Positions 57,043 through 64,000 of a DNA stretch of 64,000 nucleotides are shown here, one piece after another. Positions within the stretch are counted from its first letter, which is position 1, and every line of letters begins with the position of its first letter. The DNA comes from Phycisphaerae bacterium. Lineage in GTDB: Bacteria > Planctomycetota > Phycisphaerae > UBA1845 > UTPLA1. The DNA is taken from positions 434,001 through 498,000 of the forward strand of contig JAHBXN010000001.1 in assembly GCA_019636475.1 (NCBI GenBank), in the 5' to 3' direction. A program made the translations under genes and the position numbers. Under the pieces are notes generated by a model. It made no database searches, was not told the DNA's origin, and saw only the letters and a list, made by a program, of their open reading frames with translations.

Positions 57043-57672
57043 ATGATCGTCCGAATTCGAGGCAATCTGAGCGAACTGGACAACGAAACCGCTGTCATCG
57101 AGCGCGACGGAATCGCGCGCGAAGTGCTCGTGCCCGCCTACACAAAACTGGAACTCGAATCGAGCGTCGGGACTGAAATCACGGTCTACACGCTCGAATA
57201 TCTCGAATCGAGCACTCCGGGCGGGAACATGACACCGCGCATCGTGGCCTTTCTTCGCCCGGAAGATCGCACGTTCTTTAAGCTATTCACGACGGTCAAG
57301 GGGCTGGGCACGCGTAAAGCGCTTCGGGCGCTGACCGCGCCGACCGCTCATATCGCGAGCTATATCGAGCGTAACGATGTCAACGCGCTGGTAAAGCTGC
57401 CGGGTATTGGCCGACGGACAGCCGAGCAGATAGTCGCGGAGCTCCGTGGCAAGGTGACGGCGCATGCCGTGGCAACAGGTCCGGTGCAATCCGCATCGCC
57501 GCAGTTCACGGATGAGCAACTGATGGCGATTGAGATCATTGCGCAGTGGGGCGATTCCCGAGGCGACGCACAACGATGGGTGGCGAGAGCGGCCCAATTG
57601 CATCAGGATATCGCCGGGCCTGACGAATGGGTTAAGGCGGCCTACCGCGTGAAAGGCGGTGCGGAGCGATAG
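57043..57672 (+). CDS. ruvA: Holliday junction DNA helicase subunit RuvA
   Basis: RuvA binds the four-way junction and directs RuvB. The 209 residues have an N-terminal OB-fold (MIVRIRGNLSEL), two helix-hairpin-helix motifs (FTTVKGLGTRKALRAL and LVKLPGIGRRTAEQIVAEL) and the mobile C-terminal domain III that contacts RuvB. Length is normal. It lies 36 bases after ruvC. Confidence 0.95.
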   Translation: MIVRIRGNLSELDNETAVIERDGIAREVLVPAYTKLELESSVGTEITVYTLEYLESSTPGGNMTPRIVAFLRPEDRTFFKLFTTVKGLGTRKALRALTAPTAHIASYIERNDVNALVKLPGIGRRTAEQIVAELRGKVTAHAVATGPVQSASPQFTDEQLMAIEIIAQWGDSRGDAQRWVARAAQLHQDIAGPDEWVKAAYRVKGGAER

Positions 57673-57846
57673 CGCGACGGACCGGAGCAGACAAACGTGC
57701 CCGGGAAGCGCGTCAAGAACGAGAAGCGAATTCAGAAGACCTCGGCCAATGAACGGCGAGATGACCGGCCACTCAGTACAATAGACCGCGCCCTTTGAAT
57801 TGATGGGCCATGCGTTCAGTAGTGCGAACATGAATTGTGTGATCCG

Positions 57847-58911
57847 ATGTCCCGTGAGCGAGTGATTACATCCGGCAGCCTGTCTGCTCGGGAGGAGCAG
57901 ACCAACTTCGCCTTGCGCCCGCGGCGCTTCGACGAATGGGTCGGGCAGCGCGCGGTTGTTGAGCAATTACATATCGCCATCGATGCGGCACGGGCGCGGC
58001 GTGAGCCACTGGAGCATGTCCTGCTCGACGGGCCGCCCGGCCTCGGTAAGACGACGCTGGCTCACTTGATTGCAGAGGAGATGGGCGTTGCGGATCGGAT
58101 CCGCATGACCAGCGGCCCCACCATCGTCAAACCGGGCGAACTGATGAGCACATTGACCGGTCTAGAAGAAGGCGATGTACTCTTCATCGATGAAATCCAC
58201 CGCCTGGCCCGCACCGTCGAGGAGTTTCTCTACCCGGCCATGGAGGACTTTCGTGTGGATTTCACGCTGGAGTCCGGAGTGGGCGGACGGACGGTCAACT
58301 TCAACCTGAAGCGATTCACATTGATCGGCGCCACGACCCGCGCCGGCATGTTGACTGCAGCGATGCGTGACCGCTTCGGATTGCGATACCATATGGATTT
58401 CTATGATCCGGCGGATCTGCTGGAGATACTCCGGCGATCGGCCACACGACTGGCAATCTCCGCACCTGCCGATGCGCTTCAGCTCATCGCCGAGCGCTCG
58501 CGCGGCACGCCGCGCGTGGCGAATCGGCTCCTTCGGCGAATTCGCGATTATGCGGCGGTGCGCTCGAACGGCAGGATAGACCCTTCCGCGGTTGAGAAGG
58601 CGCTGGCAATCGAGGAGATTGACGGCGCGGGGATGGATCGCCTCGATCGCCTGTTCCTGGGCTGCCTGATCGAAACATACCGTGGCGGACCGGCCGGCAT
58701 CGAAGCAATTGCGGCCACGCTGGGGCAATCGCGTGACACGCTCGAGGACATGGTCGAACCGTTTCTCCTCCAGCGCCGCTTTGTCATTCGGACTCGGCAA
58801 GGCCGCTGCGCGACACGCGCCGCATATGAGCATCTCGGGTTGACGCCGCCTGATTCGACGACCGTCGGTTCGTCCGATGCCGACGTTCCGAGCGGACTGT
58901 TCGACGCCTGA
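57847..58911 (+). CDS. ruvB: Holliday junction branch migration ATPase RuvB
   Basis: RuvB is the hexameric AAA+ motor of branch migration. The 354-residue protein has RPRRFDEWVGQ, Walker A GPPGLGKT (62-69), Walker B VLFIDEIH (111-118), sensor 1 GATTRAGML, the RFGLRYHMDFY arginine-finger region and the winged-helix C-terminal domain (LGQSRDTLEDMVEPFLLQRRFV). Start ATG 57847 (MSRERVI) was preferred to a TTG 12 bases upstream. A 160-base gap separates it from ruvA. It converges on ispF with 35 bases between stops. Confidence 0.96.
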   Translation: MSRERVITSGSLSAREEQTNFALRPRRFDEWVGQRAVVEQLHIAIDAARARREPLEHVLLDGPPGLGKTTLAHLIAEEMGVADRIRMTSGPTIVKPGELMSTLTGLEEGDVLFIDEIHRLARTVEEFLYPAMEDFRVDFTLESGVGGRTVNFNLKRFTLIGATTRAGMLTAAMRDRFGLRYHMDFYDPADLLEILRRSATRLAISAPADALQLIAERSRGTPRVANRLLRRIRDYAAVRSNGRIDPSAVEKALAIEEIDGAGMDRLDRLFLGCLIETYRGGPAGIEAIAATLGQSRDTLEDMVEPFLLQRRFVIRTRQGRCATRAAYEHLGLTPPDSTTVGSSDADVPSGLFDA

Positions 58912-58946
58912 CCATCAACAGTTCAGAACCGCGACACGTCAGGCCG

Positions 58947-59441
58947 CTACGATGCCCGACACAATCCGACTACAGCCGTACACGCCACCGCTTCGCCGCG
59001 CCCGACCGCGTCCACTCCTTCGTTCGTTTTCGCCTTCACGCTCACACATTCCGGCGAAATCTCGCACAGCACTGCAATCACCGCGCGCATATCGCCTTTA
59101 AGCGATGAAAGCTTCGGCCGCTCGACATGGATGGTGATGTCGATATTTGCGACCATCAGACCCAACTGTCGAATCTCATCGACAACCATCGTGAGCAACA
59201 CGCGGCTGTCCGCACCCCTGTAGCGTGGATCGGTATCCGGAAAGTGTTCGCCGATATCCGGCAGACCGGCGGCACCGCAAATGCCGTCGATCAATGCATG
59301 GAGCACGACATCGCCGTCGCTGTGACCCGCGGCGTGTTTATCAAACGGAACGTCGAGTCCGCCAAGTCGCAGCGGCCCGCCAGGCTCCAATCGGTGGAGG
59401 TCTGTTCCGATGCCGACCCGATTTATGGCCTGATCAAACAA
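58947..59441 (-). CDS. ispF: 2-C-methyl-D-erythritol 2,4-cyclodiphosphate synthase IspF
   Basis: IspF makes the cyclic diphosphate in the MEP pathway to isoprenoids. The 164-residue protein has the zinc-binding GIGTDLHRLEPGGPLRLGG start, FDKHAAGHSDGDVVLHALIDGICGAAGLPDIG, and the C-terminal VSVKAKTNEGVDAVGRGEAV. The start is TTG at 59439-59441 with GCGGAG eight bases upstream; the frame is closed by TGA just beyond and there is no in-frame ATG, so a TTG start is well supported. It lies 80 bases after dapF on the same strand. Confidence 0.95.
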   Translation of the reverse strand: MFDQAINRVGIGTDLHRLEPGGPLRLGGLDVPFDKHAAGHSDGDVVLHALIDGICGAAGLPDIGEHFPDTDPRYRGADSRVLLTMVVDEIRQLGLMVANIDITIHVERPKLSSLKGDMRAVIAVLCEISPECVSVKAKTNEGVDAVGRGEAVACTAVVGLCRAS

Positions 59442-59521
59442 GATCCGCTCCGCAATGTCGTACGCTCAAGGATTGGACGCAGCAGGGCGACATGCCGCGC
59501 CACGCTCTCGCCGACGACTTA

Positions 59522-60445
59522 TCAATATGGATACTCGCCGCTGAAGACTTCCTCGGCTGGGCCGGTCATAAGCACGGTGCCGCCGCCCAAACCCTCCGAC
59601 CACTCAATTTCAAGATCGCCGCCGGGCAGGTGAATCAGCGCAGCGCGATCCAGGCGGTCCTCCAGGACGGCGGCTACCAATACCGCACAAGCGCCGGTGC
59701 CGCAGGCCTGTGTGATGCCGCTGCCGCGCTCCCACGTCCGCATGATCGCCTCGGTCCTCGAACGAACCTCGGCGATGTGAAAGTTCACGCGATTCGGAAA
59801 CATCGCATGTCGCTCGACCAATGGGCCGATTCGCTCCAGATCGAATCCGGCGACATCGCTGACAAACGCCACCGCATGCGGATTGCCCATCGAAACGCAC
59901 GTGAGAGTCATTCGTCGACCACCCACCTCCAACGGCGCGCAAACGCAGCGATCGCGAGCACCTGCATAGTTGACTGGAATCTCGCCCGGTACCAGGATCG
60001 GTCGCCCCATATCGACCCGCACGCGCGAAACGACGCTGCCCGATCGATATGCGACGAGCGATAGTACGCCACGATCCGTTTCCACGCGCAGCGCGATGGA
60101 ATCCATGGCCGAAGGATGCTCACTGCTTTGGGGGAGCATCGTGCCCTTGCGTCGTTTCTCGACGGCGAACTTCGCAACGCATCGTATGCCGTTTCCGCAC
60201 ATCTCACCGCGCGAGCCGTCGGCGTTGTACATCTCCATGCGCACGTCGGCGGCGCCGCCCTTCGTCGGCGGCGCGATCAGAATGAGCCCGTCCGACCCGA
60301 TGCCTCGATGCCGATCGCTGATGCGCCGCGAAAGGGCAGGCAGATCAACGTCCTTGAGCATTTGATCAAGACAATCGACATAAATGTAATCGTTGCCGAT
60401 GCCATGCATCTTGGTGAAGCGCATGATGCGTGAATTCTGGTTCAT
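59522..60445 (-). CDS. dapF: Diaminopimelate epimerase DapF
   Basis: DapF interconverts LL- and meso-diaminopimelate for lysine and peptidoglycan. The 307-residue protein has the family start FTKMHGIGNDYIYVD, and the two catalytic cysteines in MCGNGIRCVAKF and QACGTGACAVLVA. SMGNPHAVAFV lies between them. Start ATG 60445 (MNQNSRIMRF) was chosen; ATG 60424 (MRFTKMHG) is equally plausible and matches the family start better. It follows the large synthase gene on the minus strand. Confidence 0.94.
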   Translation of the reverse strand: MNQNSRIMRFTKMHGIGNDYIYVDCLDQMLKDVDLPALSRRISDRHRGIGSDGLILIAPPTKGGAADVRMEMYNADGSRGEMCGNGIRCVAKFAVEKRRKGTMLPQSSEHPSAMDSIALRVETDRGVLSLVAYRSGSVVSRVRVDMGRPILVPGEIPVNYAGARDRCVCAPLEVGGRRMTLTCVSMGNPHAVAFVSDVAGFDLERIGPLVERHAMFPNRVNFHIAEVRSRTEAIMRTWERGSGITQACGTGACAVLVAAVLEDRLDRAALIHLPGGDLEIEWSEGLGGGTVLMTGPAEEVFSGEYPY

Positions 60446-60507
60446 ACGATTCAACCGTGGTTGAAGACCCGTTGTCAGATCGGCATTTCGCCGCTTCTCA
60501 TCGAATT

Positions 60508-63500
60508 CTAGCGTCGTCGGAGGCGCAGGCCAAAATCCGTCATTTCGTAAATCGGCAAGCCATCGACAACGAGAAAGCCGCGAGCGATGACGAGCGGCTC
60601 GTCGCTGTCCTCCACGCGTGTAACCACCGCTTCGACCTCAACGCGGCGGTTTGTCGGCAGGATCTGTCCGCGATAGGCCCACGAATGGGTCAGACCCAAA
60701 GCAATCGACTCGAAGCGGTGCGTCGAAGACAGCGCCCGGCCCCATCGCTCGATGGCGTAAGCTTTCAATAGCTGAAGGAAAGACTCCAATCCGAGCGATC
60801 CCGGCCATACCGGATCCTGATAGAAGTGTGCCTTGAAAAACCACGCGGCGGGGTTCACGTCTGCCGAACCCTGAACAAAACCGCATCCATGCGGCCCACC
60901 AACAAGCGACAGAAGCTCGATCCGATCGATCATGAGAAATGCGCCGGCTGGTTGGCACAAGCCGGGCTCCGCGGAATGGGGGACGCCAGTTCTGCCTGAT
61001 CCCGCCTCGAAAAGCTCATCGGGATCCAACGGTGCGATCCGAGAAATCTCAAATCGCCGGGCCGCAATCCGCTCTTCATCGGTGGCGGTCAGACGACGCT
61101 TTCCGGCGTCTCGAACGCCGATCTGCTGCGCCAGCGCCTGCTTCGAGAAAAAGCCGAACGTCGTCGTGCCCTCGTAAACCACGCGGCCCGCGCGGAGCAG
61201 TTGCATGTCGTAATCCTGAATGATCATGCCGCCTGCTTCATTGACTTTGGTCATACGCACGCGCGCCACGATCGTCCCACAGTCCGGGGACAGTTCCTCG
61301 TGAAGCGTGGCACGGCCGCCAAGATTCCGAAACGACATATCCACGGCACTTCGCAATGCCGACCCGCAAAAAGCAGCCAGCCAACCGCAAGGCTGAAGCG
61401 CCGCCTCCAGCAACACCGCGAACGGCATGGCCCGTTGACGATTGGCGGCACAGTACCATGCGTGAGGCGGCACATCGTACTCGGTCTCCACCCATCCCGT
61501 CGGTTTAAGCAACCACGGCTCCGCATCAACCACTGTCACGCGGTCGATAAACTGGAAAGGCGGTCCGGGCAATCTCGCAATCGTCCGTTCATGATCAAAC
61601 ACCTGATACGGCTTGCCGAATGCCTCCGACGGTTTGCCGTTGGAAAAAGCGAGGATCGATTGTTTGTCATAAATCGGAGGACGAGTTCCCGCATCGGCCC
61701 CGGCCCCAGACAGGCCGCGCTTTCGCGCCCAGATCCGCTCAATCCCTTCACGCGACAGCCCGGTCACTCGAAGCGACATATTCTTCATCTGTACGATGCG
61801 ACGGCCGTCGGCGAACATCAGCGCATCGGCGATGACATAAGGTTCGGGGCGATAACCGATCTCCTTGATTTCGACTTGGTAGATCACTTTCTTCGTGGTT
61901 GGGATGACAGGACCGCGGCACTTCAACTCACTCGGAACACCGTGAATCGGCTGATGGCAAACACCCGTCTGCTCGCCTACCCAACCCATCCGCAACAGGA
62001 AAAACCGAAGCGTGTGAACACAGCATTCGTACATCAACGTGCCTGGCATCGTCTGATCATCGATGAAATGGCAGGTCAGAAACCAATCGTCCGGATGCAC
62101 GTCCGCCTCAGCGCGGATCATGCCCAGACCGAACCGCCCGCCGACCGTATCAAGCTCAAGCACACGATCAAACAATTTCATGCGACCAGTCGGTAACCGA
62201 AGCGGATCGCGCAGACCCAGTCCATCAAACATCGGTCCAAAGCAGCTTGCCAGATCGCCGGCCCGCAGTGCCGCCACCTGATCGGCATCATAGGATTCGA
62301 CGCCTTCAAATGGGACCAGAGGCAGCCAGGTCGGATCACGCCGACCTGTTTCCGGTCGCTTTTCGTCGGCTGTGAGAATGAGGCCGCCGGAATTGGCAAT
62401 TTCCTCATTAGTGAAGAAGCCCGCGCAGCCATTTCGCATTGTGAGCACGCGCTGCCCGCAGATCGTTCCATCGAACTCGAAGAAAAACAGGTACGTCTCG
62501 CCCTGACGGACGAAGCGGAGAATTCGAATATCGTATCGAATTGTCTCTCCCGGCATGGGCAGATCACGATGAAACTCGACAGTCGCATCGAGGAGGCGAT
62601 ACGCCCGCAAGCCCTTTACACGAAGATCGATTCCCAGATAACTCGAGAGAAACAGGTCGGCCTGACCCGCTTCAACCGTAATGCAAACCGGCGCACGACC
62701 GCCATCAAGATACCACGCGCTCGGCGACACATCGTGCTCCGTCACGACGCGACCTCTCGTGAGCGAGCCTTTTTCACCTTCGACGCGCATGATTCGATCA
62801 ACCAGCATCAGCGGCTCAGCCGGAAGGCGAACGCGGACGGGATAGGAATCGACGGCCGCGAAGCTCGGCCCGAGCACCGGCTCCAGGCGTCCGACCGCAA
62901 ATTCCAAGCACATGGTGCGATCAAATAGTGGGGCCTCCAGATTTTGTACGGGTGGCGCATTCGATCGAGTTCCTGTATCGGTCGGATTCAGTGTTCGCCT
63001 GACTGGGTTCGGAATTCCGGCATCGCCGGGATGGTCGGTCACCGTGTTTGCTCGCTCGGGATTGAAGCCGGCAGACAGTGGTGGATCCGATGCACCCTGC
63101 CGATATGCGTCGGCCCAGCGCGGATCACTCAACGCATCGCCACCCGCCTGAATCAACTCCGCCTGCCTCGCGATGATATTGCCCACACCGCGCGCGGCGG
63201 TCTCCGAGAAATTCAGGAACTCCTGATGTGCACACCCCACCGCCAGCTGCGCATCGGTCAGAGCTTGCAGCGCCCCGTTCGTCGGCGCGCTCGGCAAGAC
63301 ACGATCAACATCTGGTAAGGCGCTGCGACTCGTCGCGACCGGCATCGCTGGCCTTGCACCCCGTCCCGATTGATGATTTTCCGGCGTTTTTTTCATGGCC
63401 CATTCCGGCCAATTCGGACTCGGCGACCGACGCCTCAACGGCACTTCAATCGACCGGCGGCTGTCATGCGGAACGACCGGCCGACTCGACACCACCACAC

Positions 63501-64000
63501 CGCGATTCACTGCATCGGCATCGATCGGCACGCCGTGTGCAGCAAGCGAGGCGGCGAGGCGCACAACCACGCGCGCCTCGTCATCGCGTTTTGCACTCGC
63601 AGACATGGCAAAGTGCTCACGCTTGCCCAGCGTCTTGCGGATCATTCGCGTGCAGGATGCCTGCGGACCTGCCTCGACAAAAAGCCGGACGCCGTCGGCA
63701 TAGGCACGCTCAATAACTCGCACGAAATCAAAACCGTGCAGCGCGTGTCCCGTGATCGCATCGGCCGCGCTTTCGGAAGTAACGTCAAATGGGCCGCCAT
63801 GAACGCCGCTGTAAATCCGCAAATCCCTCAGTGGTCGCGTGCGCATGACATGCAGGTCGCGGTACGCCGATTCCACTACACGGACTGCTTCAAAGTGTAC
63901 CGAAGGCACGTCCGCCAATGGCACCCAGCGGCACCCAGCCGCAGCTGCGACCGCATCAATCGAAGCGGGCAAACCTCCCACGACGCACTCGGTCGGTGTA
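60508..64000 (-). CDS. PUFA/heterocyst-glycolipid-type synthase, AT-DH-DH part (5' end cut)
   Basis: The frame is open past base 64000, leaving 1164 residues of a larger multidomain protein. The visible part begins inside an acyltransferase domain (ECVVGGLPASIDAV, GGPFDVTSESAADAITG, LFVEAGPQASCTRMI). After a linker come two FabA-like double-hotdog dehydratase units. The first has LMLVDRIMRVEG and WFLTCHFIDDQTMPGTLMYE. The second has FQFIDRVTVVDA, LMIDRIELLSL and WFFKAHFYQDPVWPGSLGLES, the latter matching the PfaC-type active-site pattern HFxxDPVMPGS. The layout is that of Pfa/Hgl secondary lipid synthases, which make polyunsaturated or long-chain hydroxylated acyl chains. A phosphopantetheinyl transferase, PfaD-type reductase and KS domains would be expected beyond the edge. 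Confidence 0.85.
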   Translation of the reverse strand, partial: TPTECVVGGLPASIDAVAAAAGCRWVPLADVPSVHFEAVRVVESAYRDLHVMRTRPLRDLRIYSGVHGGPFDVTSESAADAITGHALHGFDFVRVIERAYADGVRLFVEAGPQASCTRMIRKTLGKREHFAMSASAKRDDEARVVVRLAASLAAHGVPIDADAVNRGVVVSSRPVVPHDSRRSIEVPLRRRSPSPNWPEWAMKKTPENHQSGRGARPAMPVATSRSALPDVDRVLPSAPTNGALQALTDAQLAVGCAHQEFLNFSETAARGVGNIIARQAELIQAGGDALSDPRWADAYRQGASDPPLSAGFNPERANTVTDHPGDAGIPNPVRRTLNPTDTGTRSNAPPVQNLEAPLFDRTMCLEFAVGRLEPVLGPSFAAVDSYPVRVRLPAEPLMLVDRIMRVEGEKGSLTRGRVVTEHDVSPSAWYLDGGRAPVCITVEAGQADLFLSSYLGIDLRVKGLRAYRLLDATVEFHRDLPMPGETIRYDIRILRFVRQGETYLFFFEFDGTICGQRVLTMRNGCAGFFTNEEIANSGGLILTADEKRPETGRRDPTWLPLVPFEGVESYDADQVAALRAGDLASCFGPMFDGLGLRDPLRLPTGRMKLFDRVLELDTVGGRFGLGMIRAEADVHPDDWFLTCHFIDDQTMPGTLMYECCVHTLRFFLLRMGWVGEQTGVCHQPIHGVPSELKCRGPVIPTTKKVIYQVEIKEIGYRPEPYVIADALMFADGRRIVQMKNMSLRVTGLSREGIERIWARKRGLSGAGADAGTRPPIYDKQSILAFSNGKPSEAFGKPYQVFDHERTIARLPGPPFQFIDRVTVVDAEPWLLKPTGWVETEYDVPPHAWYCAANRQRAMPFAVLLEAALQPCGWLAAFCGSALRSAVDMSFRNLGGRATLHEELSPDCGTIVARVRMTKVNEAGGMIIQDYDMQLLRAGRVVYEGTTTFGFFSKQALAQQIGVRDAGKRRLTATDEERIAARRFEISRIAPLDPDELFEAGSGRTGVPHSAEPGLCQPAGAFLMIDRIELLSLVGGPHGCGFVQGSADVNPAAWFFKAHFYQDPVWPGSLGLESFLQLLKAYAIERWGRALSSTHRFESIALGLTHSWAYRGQILPTNRRVEVEAVVTRVEDSDEPLVIARGFLVVDGLPIYEMTDFGLRLRRR

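Overview
The window is gene-dense, GC-rich bacterial chromosome (roughly 60% G+C by eye) with no tRNA, rRNA, insertion sequence, prophage or CRISPR array that I can see. The gene content best fits a Gram-negative, flagellated member of Planctomycetota, perhaps Phycisphaerae-like. Supporting features are a signal peptidase I with a very large insert, a giant CARDB/thrombospondin-type-3 surface protein, futalosine-pathway menaquinone synthesis and a PUFA/heterocyst-glycolipid-type synthase. This assignment is inference from gene content; no marker rRNA is present.

Region 1 (1-21031, all minus strand) is a flagellar cluster. In transcription order it reads: TPR protein, FlgN-like chaperone, cytoplasmic histidine kinase, NtrC-type response regulator, flgB, flgC, fliE, fliF, fliG, fliH, fliI, fliJ, motE-like, fliK, flgD, flgE, flbD, fliL, fliN, fliO, fliP (cut by the window edge). 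The structural order matches the Bacillus fla/che operon, but fliM is missing from its usual place between fliL and fliN. The FliN here carries two FliM-like SQxxIDAALA motifs. A strong sigma-54 promoter (TGGCGC-N5-TTGC) lies in front of flgB, next to the sigma-54 activator gene, and a sigma-28-like promoter lies in front of fliL. The layout suggests a FlgS/FlgR-type sigma-54 switch controlling hook-basal-body genes.

Region 2 (21396-27520) holds a membrane-anchored AMMECR1-like/toroid protein, a diacylglycerol-kinase-family lipid kinase, a divergent signal peptidase I and an LptB-like ABC ATPase. Region 3 (28401-30734) is a partner-switching module: a Hanks-type kinase, two STAS anti-anti-sigma-like proteins and one RsbW-like ATPase. 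Region 4 (30887-34655) encodes E1-alpha, E1-beta and E2 of a 2-oxoacid dehydrogenase complex, without E3. Region 5 (34741-44444) is mixed metabolism and signalling: a condensation-fold acyltransferase-like protein, a methyltransferase, MqnD, an HD-GYP protein lacking the HD histidine, an acyl-CoA carboxylase carboxyltransferase, an NrnA-like DHH phosphoesterase, a DPM1-like glycosyltransferase and a DMT-family permease.

Region 6 (44445-53097) is dominated by one 2667-residue secreted protein of about 20 CARDB-like repeats with a probable C-terminal sorting tail. It has a good sigma-70 promoter upstream and a perfect 11-bp terminator hairpin downstream. Region 7 (53098-64000) holds an NTP-transferase/radical-SAM-like fusion that lacks the iron-sulfur cysteines, then cysS, ruvC-ruvA-ruvB, convergent ispF and dapF, and the 3' part of a large AT-DH-DH polyketide/PUFA-type synthase running off the window.

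The most interesting points are the sigma-54-driven flagellar operon with no local fliM and a double-motif FliN, the giant repeat protein and its tail, several enzymes with altered key residues (GAFPGA activator, AD-GYP, cysteine-less radical SAM) and a structured intergenic element at 42343-42461.
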